NCBI GenBank assembly: GCA_022410635.1
Contig: JAJVDF010000238.1
Span: forward strand, 1,617,078 to 1,681,077
DNA: 64,000 nt
Reading direction: 5' to 3'
Source: Tretioscincus oriximinensis
Lineage: Eukaryota; Chordata; Lepidosauria; Squamata; Gymnophthalmidae
Below are positions 45,782 to 57,734 of this stretch, piece by piece (position 1 is the stretch's first letter; each line of letters begins with the position of its first letter). The position numbers and the translations under genes were made by a program. The notes under the pieces are model-generated. The model was not told where the DNA came from, ran no database searches, and worked only from the letters and a program-made list of their open reading frames with translations.

Positions 45782-45895
45782 ATAATTAATTAATTAATTA
45801 ATTAATTAAAATAGAAATTTATATACCACCCTTCACCAACATGTTCCGGGGCAAGTAATAACAGGGAACAAATTAAATAAAATAGAACCCTCAAC
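45782..45895 (-). mobile_element. L2-type LINE tail with (AATT)n
   Basis: (AATT)n at 45785-45810, then 'tttatataccacccttcacc' and 'ttccggggcaagtaat' on plus, complement of an L2-type 3' tail. Confidence 0.65.
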
Positions 45896-45897
45896 CT

Positions 45898-45995
45898 AAG
45901 AACATAAGAAGAGCCATACTGGATCAGGCCACAGCCCATCTAGTCCAGCATTCTGTCTCACACAGAGGCCCACCAGAACAGTCCGAACAGAGGAA
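45898..45995 (-). mobile_element. CR1-clade LINE, extreme 3' end
   Basis: 'aagaacataagaagagccat' 'actggatcaggccacagccc' and 'ctagtccagcattctgtctc' are the exact complement of the CR1 3' end; only about 100 bases remain, and they are well preserved. Confidence 0.88.
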
Positions 45996-46649
45996 ATCTT
46001 CTGAATCTTCCCTTTCCATTCACTGGCAGAACAAAACCCTCAAAGTGAATCAAAGGCTTAAATAAAGAGATAAATTTAACTATAGGTGCCAAAAGCTATG
46101 CAATGTAGAGACATGGTGAACTTCCAGGTGGGAGAATGTTCTGCATTCTGGAGACTGCTTTCAGATCTGAAAGAGGAAGAATAACCTTTTCACTCTGAAT
46201 ACTTCTATATTGTTCACATTTGTTACTATAAAAAAACAAGGATCAAAACAGAATTCTAAAACCAAATTGGGAAGATTTCAAAAGTATAAATTTAACTGGC
46301 CCTTAGTTTCTTTCCCAGTATAGCAAAGGTAAATAGGTATGTGTGGGAGTGGACACAGTACAAAANTTCTTCATGTGCACCCACAGCAACATAAAGGCAG
46401 AAATATTTTTAAAAGGAACTCCTCTTGATGACCCTGGAAAAACCAGGAAGGAGCAGAAGAATTTCAAGTTAAATTCCAAGCTATATCCCATCCCTCTATG
46501 ACTTCTAGAATTCCCTAGCCAAAACCAAATTCTGTCTTTTGGCTGAGAGTATAGTATCCCTTGTATATTTAGGGATTTTTACAATAGGGTAAAAATCAAA
46601 AGGGGGATAAAACCCATATAACCCTATCACCCTTCTGTTTATACTTGCT

Positions 46650-47824
46650 TTAAAAGTGGTATAGGAGGACAGACTTTGTCATGGATTGGAAACTGGCTAA
46701 AAGATAAACAGAGGGTAGTAATAAATGGACAGTTCTCTGAGTGGAAAGAGGTAAGAAGTGGGGTATCCCAGGTCTCTGTACTGGCACCTTTGCTTTTCAA
46801 TATATTCATAAACAATCTGAATGCTGAGGTAAATAGTGAAGTAGCCAAGTTCGCTGATGATACTAAACTCTTCAGGGTAGTGAAAACTGAAAATGATTGT
46901 AAGGCACTTCAGAGTGATCTATTGAAATTGAGTGAGTGGGCATCAAAGTGGCAAATGCACTTCAATTTAAGCAAGTGCAAGGTCATGCCCATTGGGGCAA
47001 AGAACCCCAACTACTCCTACCACCTGATGGGAACCAAGCTTTCTGTGACTGAGCAAGAAAAGGATCTTGGGGTGTTGGTGGACAATTNAATGAAGATGTC
47101 AACTCAGTGTGCAGCAGCAGCAAAAAAGGCAAATTCTATGTTGGGGATAATTAGAAAAGGAATCGAAAACAAGTCAGCAAATGTTGTTTTGCCCCTTTAT
47201 AAATTTGTGATGAGGCCACATTTGGAATACTGTGTTCAGTTCTGCTCACCACATCTCAAGAGGGATGTTGTGGAATGAGAAAAGGTGCAGAAAAGGGCAA
47301 CAAGAATGATCAAGGGTCTGGAGCACCTCCCTTATGAAGTCAGGATGCAACATCTGGGCCACTTCAGCCTACACAAAATCATGGATGGATAAGGTGAATA
47401 GAGAAAAATGTTTTCTCTATCTGACAACACTAAGACCAGAGGGCACTCCTTGAAACTGTTGGGCAGAAAACTAAGAACAGACAAAGGAAAGTATTTTTTC
47501 ACCCAGAGGGTCATTGGCCTGTGGAATTTACTTCCTGAAGAGGTGGTGGTAGCTAACAGCTTGGATAGCTTCAAGACAGGCCTAGACAGGTTTATGGACA
47601 CCAAGGGTATAAATGGATACTAGGATGGATGTCTGGATGTTGCCTCCAGGATGGAGCAACAGGCAGGACTCCTGAAATACCTGTTGTAGGGAGGCCTGAA
47701 CAGGTGCATAATTTGCTTTCCTCTGTTCGGACTGCCAGGTGCATCTGGTGGGCCTCTGTGTGATCCAGAATGCTGGACTAGATGGGCTGTGGCCTGATCC
47801 AGTATGGCTCTTATGTTCTTATGT
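46650..47824 (+). mobile_element. CR1-clade LINE with partial reverse transcriptase
   Basis: The longest CR1 copy here. An open frame at 46676-47278 encodes the second half of the reverse transcriptase (SWIGNWLKDKQRVVING, GVSQVSVLAPLLFNIFINNL, FADDTKLF with its catalytic DD, LGVLVDN). It ends at a TGA (47276-47278) that interrupts coding continuing in register as KVQKRATRMIKGLEHLPYE. A frameshift follows near 47390, then the C-terminus (47408-47623) and 3' UTR ending 'cttatgttcttatg' at 47811-47824. The usual QG of the 'GVPQGSVLGPLLF' motif reads SQVS here, another sign of decay. No target duplication is expected for CR1. Confidence 0.93.
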
Positions 47825-48690
47825 CCTTAAATCTGTGTGGAGCTGGCAAGAGGAACTCAGGAAGGATGAGGAAGCCAGTATTTCCCATGTCAGCCAGCTG
47901 TGATTCTGTAGCCCTGTTAGTTGGCATCTTCTTGCGGTGGCATGGCAGACACCAGAAGGAGGCAGGCAACTTCAGTGATGGAGAAATATGTTCCGCACTG
48001 ATTCCTGAAACAATTATTGATCTCCTATTTCACGCCAATGGTGCTTTTCCCTGGTTGGGGCAGGAGGACAACGGAAGCTCTATTGCTTTGTGAGGTGGAA
48101 AGATTATGCTGATACTTTCAACTCAGTAGAATCCTGTGTGCTTGTAGCCATGGACATTGTCACTGTTTTTAATTTTCTGCTTTAATTCATTGGAAATTGT
48201 TTTATGTTTTAGGCATAAGGCATGATAAAAATATAAATAAATTCCATCAGAAGTCTGGACATGTACCTGCAGTTGCAGAGCACTCTCTCCTGCTTTTGCA
48301 TAGTATTCTCTTTTGTACTATGGAACAGAAGGTGACTGCATCTGTCAGGCAGCTGCTTGCTCACCATAATGCTCCATGAACTCTTTGCCATTGTGACTGA
48401 AAATGAATCTTCAGCATAGAACTGGTGCTCTTTTAAAAATGCAGAAAATGGCTACATCTGGTATATGGTTGTTTACTGCCTCCTCAGCTGACCTATCTTT
48501 TGCACAGTGGCTGGAAGTGGTTCTTGACTGGAGATCACTGATTAAATTTTTGGGATTTTTTTAAAAAACATAATCAGTTGAGTTGATAAACAGTTACTGA
48601 AACTGTTGCTAGGCTAGAGGGCAAGGATAAGGGTGAAACAACCCTTTTGTTTTATTCTGGTGCTACAGTTTCTGAATATTATGACTACGT
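47825..48690. other. Intronic stretch, no recognised element
   Basis: Mixed composition; frame 47782-48093 is mostly CR1 UTR and flank. Nothing else recognised. Confidence 0.5.
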
Positions 48691-48734
48691 CTAAGTATTT
48701 TCTTCCACTTTTAACCAGACTTGCAGTACAAATA

Positions 48735-49136
48735 CTTGCAGGTATGGATAGCTCAGTTGCTAAGGAATCCATCTCTCACCTGGGAGANGGGGTTTCGAAG
48801 CCCTGTGTCGGATGTGGGGAGGGATGAGCACTTTCCACTAGCCTGTAGTTCTAGCCATCCCAGCTATTCTAAAACATGAATTGCAAGAAATTGCAACTGA
48901 CTGCAAGTAGATACATGGGAACCACCACAACCTGTTGGGGAAGATAGAATGTAAGCTTTCGAGCAAAAATACCCTTGTAAACCACTTTGAGTCCCTTTGA
49001 AAGGTGAGAAAAAGCAGGGTATAAGAACCAAGTTCTTGTTCTTCTTGTACTTGTTCTTCTTCTTCTTCTTCTTCTTNTTCTTCTTGTTGTTGTTCTTGTT
49101 CTTCTTCTTCTTCTTCTTCTTGCTCTTCTTCTTTTT
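48735..49136 (+). mobile_element. SINE with (TTC)n tail and 43-44-bp flanking duplication
   Basis: A tRNA-like head ('tggatagctcagttgctaag', A-box region; 'gggtttcgaagccc', B-box region, 48789-48803) is followed by a unique body and the tail block 'tgtaaaccactttgagtccc' 'aaaaagcagggtataag' with (TTC)n/(TTG)n to 49136. The flanks repeat 'ctaagtattttcttccac' through 'cagacttgcagtacaaata' at 48691-48734 and 49137-49179, differing by one indel. The arginine-rich ORF over the tail is an artefact. Confidence 0.82.
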
Positions 49137-49412
49137 CTAAGTATTTTTTCCACTTTTAACCAGACTTGCAGTACAAATAAAGTTAATTTGCAAATGCAAA
49201 CTTTGTGTCAGTGCAACAGTGAAAAATATTTTTAAAAATGCTTAACGATAAAGTGATTAGGATGCGATAAATAAGTCGAAGGACAGCAGCATAACATGCA
49301 ACCAGTGAAATGCTTCTGGATATGCTCAATCAGTTCCATAGGTAAGCCAGAACAGAAACCCATTGGGTTGGGTCTGTATCTGGATAGCACTAGTCTAATG
49401 GAAAATAAGACA

Positions 49413-49534
49413 GCATCCAGACATCCCTGATTCCACTAGACTTGCTTATTCCAGAATTAATCACTGTCTGAATTACTTTATTCTGAAGTGTCCGTACTTT
49501 ATTTCGGGAATAAATAAGTAGAATCTGGATGCAG
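49413..49534. repeat. Foldback element with GCATCCAGA ends, degenerate copy 2
   Basis: It begins 'gcatccagacatccctgatt' and ends 'agaatctggatgcag', with 'ttattcc' and 'ggaataaataa' in the arms, as in 3586-3732. Arms are more diverged than in copy 1. Confidence 0.55.
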
Positions 49535-49657
49535 TGTGACTATGCAGCAAGGCAGCTAGGGCTGGTCTTTTACAGAGTATAGAAGGAGGCTGTGTGTCTG
49601 GTCTTGACTACTCTGCAGCTTGTATGAAGCAGAGAGATTCTCTTTGTTTTGCAGTCT

Positions 49658-50106
49658 TCAACTGAATAAGGTGAATAGAGAAAAATGGTTTTCTCTATCA
49701 CATAACTCTAAGACCAGGGGGCATTCCTTGAAGCTGATGGGCAGAAGAGTGAAGACAGACATGGGAAAGTATTTTTTCACCAAGAGGGTCATCGGCCTTT
49801 GGAATTTACTTCCAGAAGAGGTGGTGGTAACTAGCATGCTGGATAGCTTTAAGACAGGATTAGACAAGTTCATGGAAGCCAAGGGTTTAAACAACTACTC
49901 AGTTGGATGGCTTGATACTGCCTCCGAGATGGAGCAACAGGCAGTATTCCTGAAATGCCATTTGCAAGGCGTCGAGAACAGTTGAAGACTTTAACTTATT
50001 CTGTTCCAGACTGCCCAGGTGCAATTGGTGGGCTTTTGTGAAAGACAGAACGCTGGACTAAATGGGCTCCAACCCATTTCAGCATGGCTTCTCTTATGTT
50101 CTTATG
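49658..50106 (+). mobile_element. CR1-clade LINE, 3' end
   Basis: The frame at 49620-49985 contains the CR1 ORF2 C-terminus (GKYFFTKRVIGLWNLLPEEV), which stays open through the insertion. The 3' UTR follows with 'ctggactaaatgggctccaa' and ends 'cttatgttcttatg' at 50093-50106. This copy is colinear with 3100-3552 and 47390-47824. Confidence 0.9.
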
Positions 50107-52496
50107 TAACTAGCCTTGTTCAACTACGATTTGGTGGGTGCTGCNTAATGGAGCTGTGAAAATAGGGACCTGGTTATTCACATGCTTTTAGACCACCTTC
50201 ACTCCTGAGGAACTGGACTGAAGAAAACTCTTTTTTCCTGATTTATTTTCTTTCTTTAGAATTAAACATAGTTTTGAGGCACCTGTGTGACCTCAGCATG
50301 GGCACAAAGAATCTTTTTCCATATTGCCAGGCAGCTTCTTCCCAATCCCTATGAATTGTGCTAGCTATTACCATGAATGGGATATGTGCTTGCCGGACTA
50401 GNGATTGAATGGACCATCACGGCAGTCAGAGAGCTTTTTGAGCTTTTTGAGTCTGGAAACCATTTGGGGGAGCATATCAATAGGAAACTACTATAAAATT
50501 GACTCCCTTGCATTTCTTATGGCTGGAATGGTCTACATGACCTGCAGGGTCTTGTGTCCAAATATGATACAAGACTCTGGCAAGTGTCTTACCCTGCAAA
50601 GAAGGCCAGAATGGGGAAACTGCATTGTGGGCAGCTGTTGCCCTGCTATGTCACGCCTTGTTTTGTTCTTGTCCCAAATAAAGTGATCCAGGCCAGAAAA
50701 GCTGGCACAAGGCACACCAACATGTATAATGCAGAAGCTATCTTGGGGAACTTCTGTGAACGGCCACATGAAAGTCATAAGTGCACTGAAGGCTAATTGC
50801 ACACCTTTTTGCATGCAGCCAAAAATATATTGGATACAGATTTAGAGATTTGGGGTTCATGTGGTACTACAGTATCAACTTTATCGCTTTCATGCAGGAA
50901 CCCCTTCAGCTATGATTCTGAGAACAAGCCAAGATGAAATTATTTCAGACCTTGACTAGGTGCCAAATTAGTTCAAACAAACCACATTCCACAATGGTAT
51001 AAGTGACCGTGGTTAGTATAAAATTAAGTGCTTTTGTACCTTCCAAGGGGGGGAGAGAATATAGCAGAAGCAGACAATTCTGAATCTCATCGTTGCTTGT
51101 TCTTGCAACAGAAAACTGTGATTTGCTTTTTGAACAGAGCAATTTTATGTATTTAATATAGAATTTATCATACTCCTTTCATATGGCTTTTGACAGCAGG
51201 ATGAAACATTTGGCTGTTGCATAAAATAATGACCCATGTTGGGAGCCAATGCAAATCCATCATTGTCAAATGCCTGACTTGTTGGGATAATCTGCTAGGA
51301 GGTCAGTAGAGTAAGGATTATCTTCGTCTTTCTTGCACAGCATCTGGTAGTTATTTTGTCCTGCAGTTCAGTTTGCCCAGCATGTGAATGCACCTTCACT
51401 ACAGCTGTGGAAGCCAATACAGTGTTTGCATTGCCTTAGCTTAAGCTGATCCAGACAATTTTACAAGAACTAAAGAGCTGGGACCTGGGGCTTGTCAACC
51501 TTATTCCTCCTACTTGTTTTGAACTATAAATTCTATGTTGCCTAAGCCCTAGTCAATATGTCTTGACCAAAAGGTATTTATAGTTGACAATAGCTGAATA
51601 ACACCAAATTGCCCAAAACTATACTATACTTAAATTTTGTTTCTGAAGTATTGAAGATGAGTATTCTTAACTTTAATTGCCATAGCAGAGTGCAGGAGAG
51701 AGAGACATAGGACTCTAAGCCTTGTAGTGTTCTGATTTGTCATTCATGTTCTAATTTAAACTAATCTCCCTTTTCTACTTTATAATGTGCAGGGACAAAC
51801 TAACATGTAATTCTCCTTGAAGGTTCCTACCCTGATAGAAATAATGCTAAGAATAGAAGGTAAATGAAAGAAGTTGACCATCATTGGCTTAAAAATGGCC
51901 AGTAAACTCACTCTTCTGGACACAAGTTTCCTTGTCCCATCTGGCATAGGGAACCCCATTATGAATTCTTTCCTTACTTCTGAGTTCCCACTTTTTATTA
52001 TACTAAAGCCCATTACGGTAATGCCCATTACCTTCTCCTCCTCCTTGCTCCCACCCATGCCTCCACCCACTCCCTCCTTCCTTGCCCCTCCAATGCCCCT
52101 TTCACGCGTTCCTTCTTTCTTTCTATTCTCCTTTCTTTCCTTCTTCATTACTTTCATTTTTCATCTTTATCTTCCATCTTTATTTTTCTTCCTTTGATCT
52201 TTCATTCATCCCTTCCTTTGTCCTTCCTTCATTTCCCTCCTAGTAATTGTCCTAGTATTGAACCCTGAGGTATTCCATTTCTCACATCTTTCCACCCAGA
52301 GAGTCCATTTATTACTTCCCTCTGTTTTCTGTCTTTTTCCCAGTTTCTAGCCTAGAACTCTGGTCTCTGGAGGCTGTCAAAGTTCCGAGTTGTGTTATTG
52401 GGCATTATAGCTTGGAATGTTGGACTCTCCCACATGGCTTTTATTATTTATATTTTCATTGCTAGTTCTTCAGATGTCTCAGATATAGGAATGAAA
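50107..52496. other. Intronic stretch with pyrimidine-rich segment
   Basis: Overlapping small ORFs on both strands at 50405-50814 show no known domain. A strongly pyrimidine-rich tract (CCTT/TTCC-type) extends from about 52030 to 52250 and creates a Lys/Glu/Gly-rich ORF on the minus strand that I reject as coding. Confidence 0.45.
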
Positions 52497-52800
52497 GAAA
52501 ATAAGAGGAGCCCTACTGAATCAGGCCAGAGCCCATATGGTCCAGCATTCTGTCTCACACAGAGGCCCACCAATTGTACCTGGGCTGTCTGAACTGAAGG
52601 ATTCCTTGCAAATTTCATGATTACTATCTGTTGCTCCATCCCAGAGACACTTTCAAAAGATCCATCCTAGTAGCTATTTATCCTCTTGGTGTCCATAAAC
52701 TTTCTAATCCTGTTTTAAAGCTATCCAGGCTGCTAACTACCAACATCTTGTCTGGAAGTAAATTCCACAAGCTGATGACCCTCTGGGTGAATGACACAAG
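52497..52800 (-). mobile_element. CR1-clade LINE, 3' end
   Basis: 'gtccagcattctgtctcaca', 'cagaggcccaccaattgtac' and the complement of the last ORF2 codons ('aactttctaatcctgtttta', 'gaagtaaattccacaagctg', 'ctctgggtgaatga') give about 300 bases of CR1 in antisense. Confidence 0.88.
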
Positions 52801-53767
52801 CCATAAAGTCAGTGCAAGTTTCAGAGTCAGTGTGAGGACTGTGTGAGACAATGTGCTAGACTACTCCATCATGCAGATGGTGCTCTTCCAGCTCATGCTA
52901 TACCATGATCTCACTAAATGAACAAACCACCATATAGAATTAGTGTTCAGTAATACAAAAAGACCGCAAAGTACCTGGTTTCAGAACCAGCAGGAGATTC
53001 ATTTTTCTAGTGCAATTTGATGTTCTGCCATAATGAATCTCTTTCCTGCTTTCCTCCCTGGTCTGGATTAATTGTGAGTAGATAATGGTAAATCATTTTG
53101 GACCAACTAAATAAAAATAAAGAGGCATAGAAGGAGTCTAGGCCTTGTGCTGTTTTGGTTTACCATTAAGTGTAGAAAAATCCTAGAAGTCTTCAGAAAC
53201 ACTTCTGGTTAGTTAGCATGAAGAGTGAAGTATGGGTTGCATCTATACTTGACACCCCAATTGTCTCTAACAATTTAGCTTGCACTTCATGATTGATTTC
53301 CTTTTCCACTTTTGTTCATGAGATCAGTAATAGTCCTATCATCAGTAATTGCACATTCTTGCTTTTCCCAGACTGGGAGAGACCATTAGTCATTAGGACT
53401 TTCTGGTGGACCTGTCAGCTTCAACAGGCCATGTCAATTGTTTTAACAGTTTCAAGCTATCTCTTTATTATTTTCTCGTCTTCCTTTTCTTTCAAACTGA
53501 ATCCTCTGTAATTGCTTTGGATTCTTGTTTTTTTAAGCATTAAAGAGCAATGAGAGCTAAAATAACCCTGTTATTTTTATTTGTTAGTTTATATCATAAT
53601 CCATACTTCATTTGATAATCTCAAGAGAAATTGGAAAAACAGATTATGAAAATATATATGCGTACTCTATAATGTGGGGCACTGAAAGTCTGGGGTATTT
53701 TCTTGTCAAATACTTACCAGTACTCATAATACTGACTGTATAATATCAAGACAGTGAAATAGTTGGT
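52801..53767. other. Intronic stretch, no recognised element
   Basis: AT-rich; 'atcattttggaccaactaaa' near 53091 might be a SINE tail scrap. No further feature recognised. Confidence 0.45.
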
Positions 53768-54284
53768 NCAGAATGCTGACCAGAACGTCTGGCTGGACAC
53801 ATATGACGCCGGTCTTGAAAGAGCTGCACTGGCTACCAATCTGCTACTGAGCCCAATTCAAGGTGTTGACTTTAACCTATAAGGTCCTAAATAATTTGGA
53901 CTTCAAATATCTAAAGGAACGTCTGTGCCTTAAGATCTGCCCATGCCTTAAGATCTGCCTGGGAGGCCCTCCTGGTTGAAGAACCCCTTTTAACTGTCAA
54001 TGGAATAGAGACCCGGGGCAGGGTTTTCTCAGTGGTTGACCCCAGTCTTTGGAATAATCTCCCCCTCGAGGTGCATCTGTCATCATCATTGTATTGTTTT
54101 AGAAGATCTTTGAAGACACACCTCTTTTACCTGGCTTTTGGCTAAAGGAATGTCATTTTTGTTCCCACTATTTTATAGTGTTTTTAATTTTAAAAATTTT
54201 TCTTGATTTTTACTGTTGGCCGCCCTGAGACCTTTGGGTATGGGATGGGGTATAAGTATAAATAAATAAATAAATAAATAAATG
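53768..54284 (+). mobile_element. L2-clade LINE, 3' end
   Basis: The best L2-type copy. Decayed ORF2 C-terminal coding is readable in pieces: LKELHWLP near 53816-53842, R-x-F-S-V-V-D-P-S-L-W-N-N-L-P near 54024-54066 and the final R-S-L-K-T-H-L-F near 54104-54127. The tail 'ggccgccctgagacctttgg' 'gtatgggatggggtataa' ends in (AAAT)n. An internal direct repeat 'gccttaagatctgccc' / 'gccttaagatctgcct' lies at 53927-53962. No intact frame remains. Confidence 0.85.
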
Positions 54285-55324
54285 AGAACAATTAATAGAA
54301 TCTGTGTTGAACTTGTAATAAAGAATAGCATTGCATTGATAGGCATAAAAAAACTGTCAGTTAAGTGCCCTGCTGGTGTTTGGGTCACCACTGGGTAGGT
54401 GTGAGTGTCTTCCCTAGCGATGACCTAAACTAGGGCAAAGAGTATCTCCCTGCTGTGCTGCCAAAATCCAAGCCTGCATTTGTGGGCTTCAACACTAGTT
54501 TGCCTATATAATCATCTGGAACTGTTATTATGTAGGTAAAAAACCCACTCTGAACAGATTGGTCAGGTTTACCTTTATATTTTCATCCATGCTGGGAATG
54601 CCAACAAATAAGGATTACTGGACAGAAACAATGAATGACATGTAGTTAATTATATTCCTTAGATACTGTGATACTTCTGAATCTTAGGTGTTTACTAAAA
54701 TGTCAACTTACATCTTGCTTAGAAGTTTGTACATTGGTACAAACTGGTGATAAGAATTATTAGATCTTGACCTATTGTGTAGGTCATAAAAATACTTCCT
54801 GGGTGGTTTGTGGCTGGCAAAATTTTGAGATACAGTATTTCTAAGCACTGACATTATGTAATAATATAACTGAACTGCAATATGCACTTAGTTATGAAGT
54901 AGAGGCACTGATACTTAGGAACTACGATAAAAAAAAGTCAGTTCCACTTTATGATACTATCCTTAACCTTTCCCTCACTTTTATTATATATTATTTATCT
55001 CTTCTGTGGGCATTCAGCTTCCATGGAAAAAGCTTACAACAGGAAGTTCCATTCCTTTAAAAGGAAGTTAGGCCTGATATCAACAGGAAGCTACTGCTGT
55101 TTTCAAAAGAGGCCTCTGAAACAATGTCTGCCCATAATTTAGAGATTGTTCGCAGGAAATGAATATATGCTGGTGTGTTGGTAGTGAGGAAATGATAAAT
55201 GCTACCTGGTTTGACATGCATCAGAGATAGCAGAGTGAGAGAGAGAGCAGGCCTCATTTTCCTTTTGATAGAATTCAAGCTTTCATTTTGCCAAAATAAA
55301 ATAATGACCAAATCTCAGGACATA
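54285..55324. other. Intronic stretch, no recognised element
   Basis: AT-rich single-copy-looking sequence with small ORFs on both strands near 54951-55311 and no recognised domain. Confidence 0.5.
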
Positions 55325-55620
55325 TAGAATCATAGAGTTGGAAGGGCCCTCCAAGCTCATCAGTTCCAACACCCTGCACAATACAGGATTCGCTACACCA
55401 TCCCAGTGAGGTATCTGCTCAACCTACGTAGACTTCCACTGCAAGTGGAACAATCTGTTCCACTTGAGCAACCTTACTGGCAGAAAGTTTCTTTTATCAT
55501 CTAATCTGTATTTGCTTCCTCTGTGAGAACCTATAGCAAAAGGAAAAAAAATAATTCTGTAAATATTAGATACTATCAGAAAAGCTCTATCACTGCTTAG
55601 TCGAGGCATCAGCACAGATC
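55325..55620 (-). mobile_element. CR1-clade LINE of a second subfamily, 3' end
   Basis: 'gaatcatagagttggaaggg' 'ccctccaagctcatcagttc' 'caacaccctgcacaatacag' is the complement of a different, widely known reptile CR1 3' end, ending in ATTCTAT-type octamers. Body sequence to about 55620 ('agaaagtttcttttatcatc') fits its 3' UTR. It differs from the CTTATGTT-ended copies elsewhere in the window. Confidence 0.8.
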
Positions 55621-55689
55621 TGATGAGGTGAACTACCTAGTGCACATGTAAATTGTGTTGTTGTCTCTGGATGAAAACAAGATGTGGGT

Positions 55690-55812
55690 CAATTTCAGAG
55701 AAATAGCCGTGTTAGTCTAGCAGAAAGTCCAGCAAAGGAGCTAGCAGCACTTTGAGACTAACTTGAGAAAAGTGGTTGGCATAAGCTTTCGTAGACAGGT
55801 CTACTTCTTCAG
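55690..55812 (-). mobile_element. Hammerhead-like repeat, single-arm copy C
   Basis: On the minus strand the copy runs 'ctgaagaagtagacctgtct' 'acgaaagcttatgccaacc' through 'agtctcaaagtgctgctagc' to 'gactaacacggctatttctc' 'tgaaattg'. It is well preserved but lacks the second inverted arm, so single and foldback forms coexist. The core is at 55778-55812. Confidence 0.8.
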
Positions 55813-57734
55813 ATGCTGTACAGCATAAATATTGTTACCATTTACCATTATTTCTATTTGAACATGTCAGTGTGCCCTGATAGCTTTGTGCAACATTGTG
55901 ATAATCGTATCTCATGACCACCCATGGTTGTTGTACTAGATGTGATAATTTAAGTCAAGAAATCGGCATCTTTCCGACGTTTGATAGCTCTGTCTGGTGA
56001 TTTGGATTTAGAGAAAGGGAAAATGATGGAGGGGCAATACTTAGACCGCATTCCCATTAGGGGGAAAAATGGTCATGTAAGCTGTGTGGCTCTGTGCTGT
56101 GTGAACACATTTCCCATTTGATNCAAATGGGAATCACTTTTGCCATGTGTCGTTTGCACAGCCATTTAGCACCTAAGTGGAGTTTTCTCAGAAAACTTCN
56201 AATGCAGCTTAATGTGATTCACATTAAGAGCACTCTGGCAACAATTTCAGAGTCCAGTCCTTGGGGATCTTCTGACAAAGCCAGAAGCAGCTCAAGGATT
56301 GGGGTTTACGAAAGCAAGGAAGATCTTTGCAAATCTCTCCATTGCTTCTGCTGCCTTCTGCATACNGTTTTAAATTCCCCTGCCGCTGATGCAACACGGA
56401 AAATTTAAACCAATGTCAGAAAGCAGCAGAAGCAGTGGGGAGATCTACAAAGTTCTCCATTGCTGCCGTGGACCCTTATGCTTGGATCTGTTTCTAGATC
56501 CATTAGGATCCACAAAACTTGCATAAAACCATGTTTTTGTTTTATATTTTATATTGGTGAGCGCTCAGCATGACTCTGCTGTTTCTTTGCACTGTCAGGC
56601 CACAAAGCAGATTAAAATCCCCTTCAGTTTTCCAATTCACTTCCTCCCCACCCAGCTGAATTTGCCTCTGAGCAGACTGGTCTCAAGCCGGTATGTACAA
56701 TCTATATGGAGTCAAAAATCTGTTTTAGACTAAGAGGCAGTAAGTGACTTTACTGTGTAAAGGGAAAAAATGAAAATGAGTGGATTGCACTGGAGAAATA
56801 GTATTCATGAATACAAGCAAGAAGTATATATTTTACTAAAATTGGGATGATTGTTCCCTATTGAAAAAAGACTATTACCCTTGTGACCTGAGTTAGATTC
56901 TCCTGGGAATACTGGAAAGATAACTGTTAAGTAAAGAATATTGAATCAAACATACTTTAAGTTTGTTGTAATAGGATTTCTTTTTGTTATGCTGCTGTTG
57001 TTCAAAAATGCATTAAAAAGCATCCAATTATAGATAGCAAGTAAGCCACACATTCTGAACAGTGCCCAAATCTACTTTTGGACTTTTAAATCTAGAACAA
57101 ACATTATTTGGAAGAATGTATTAACAATCATGTAAATAAAATAATAAAAGCAGAGCCAGAAATGTGCATATGTGAGGTGATATCCCATTACTTAATAATT
57201 TGATAACTACAGGAGTATCTTTTATCTGAAGCACACCTTGACTATATTTCTCATTTAATGTATTCCGATATGAATGAGCCACCATTAAATTTTAATATCA
57301 TTTGATCATATCATAAAATGTAGTACTTTTCAGCAGAATTCAGCTGTCACTTGTCACAGGTCAAAAATAAAACATTGAGAAACCAAATGTCAGACACACA
57401 TTATCAAAAGATGAACATGCACGTATGAATTCAATGTAGATAATTTCCTTCCTAGAAGGTTTTTATAGAAAATGTGCTGGCCTAGGTTGATGTAACGCAG
57501 ATGCTCTTTGGCACTGCTACTCCAACCTCGTTGTAGAACTTTCTGTTCTGTTCTAGGTCTTAAGCAGCATACACAAATGCACACCATGCAGACACAGCCT
57601 AAGAAGTTTTCTAAAATGTTAGATGAACTGTTTCTGAATACAGAAATTATACAACTCCCAATGCAAAGTAGGTTTATTTGCAAAAAATTAAAACTTTCAG
57701 CTGTTTGCAAAAATAAATCAAACAAGAACAATAT
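55813..57734. other. Intronic stretch, possible foldback relic
   Basis: At 56110-56130 'ttcccatttgatncaaatgg' 'gaa' is a short palindrome within a region (56040-56240) that may be a decayed foldback element. The rest is AT-rich, without recognised features; small opposite-strand ORFs near 57390-57822 overlap. Confidence 0.4.

Noticed and set aside
46676..47278. CR1 reverse transcriptase frame as a host gene
   Set aside because: FADDTKLF and the colinear CR1 3' end identify it as a LINE; it is broken by a TGA and a frameshift.
48735..48805. Second tRNA-like segment ('agctcagttgc', 'gggtttcgaagccc')
   Set aside because: Same reasoning: part of a SINE, no complete cloverleaf recognised.
48869..49153. 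Arginine/threonine-rich open frame on the minus strand
   Set aside because: It is the translation of the (TTC)n/(TTG)n SINE tail; low-complexity repeat, not a gene.
50405..50814. Overlapping 80-93-codon frames on both strands as a gene
   Set aside because: Mutually overlapping frames, no known motif, no regulatory context.
51780..52157. 125-codon Lys/Glu/Gly-rich frame (-)
   Set aside because: Arises from a pyrimidine-rich tract on the plus strand; an overlapping frame of similar length exists on the other strand and no domain is visible.
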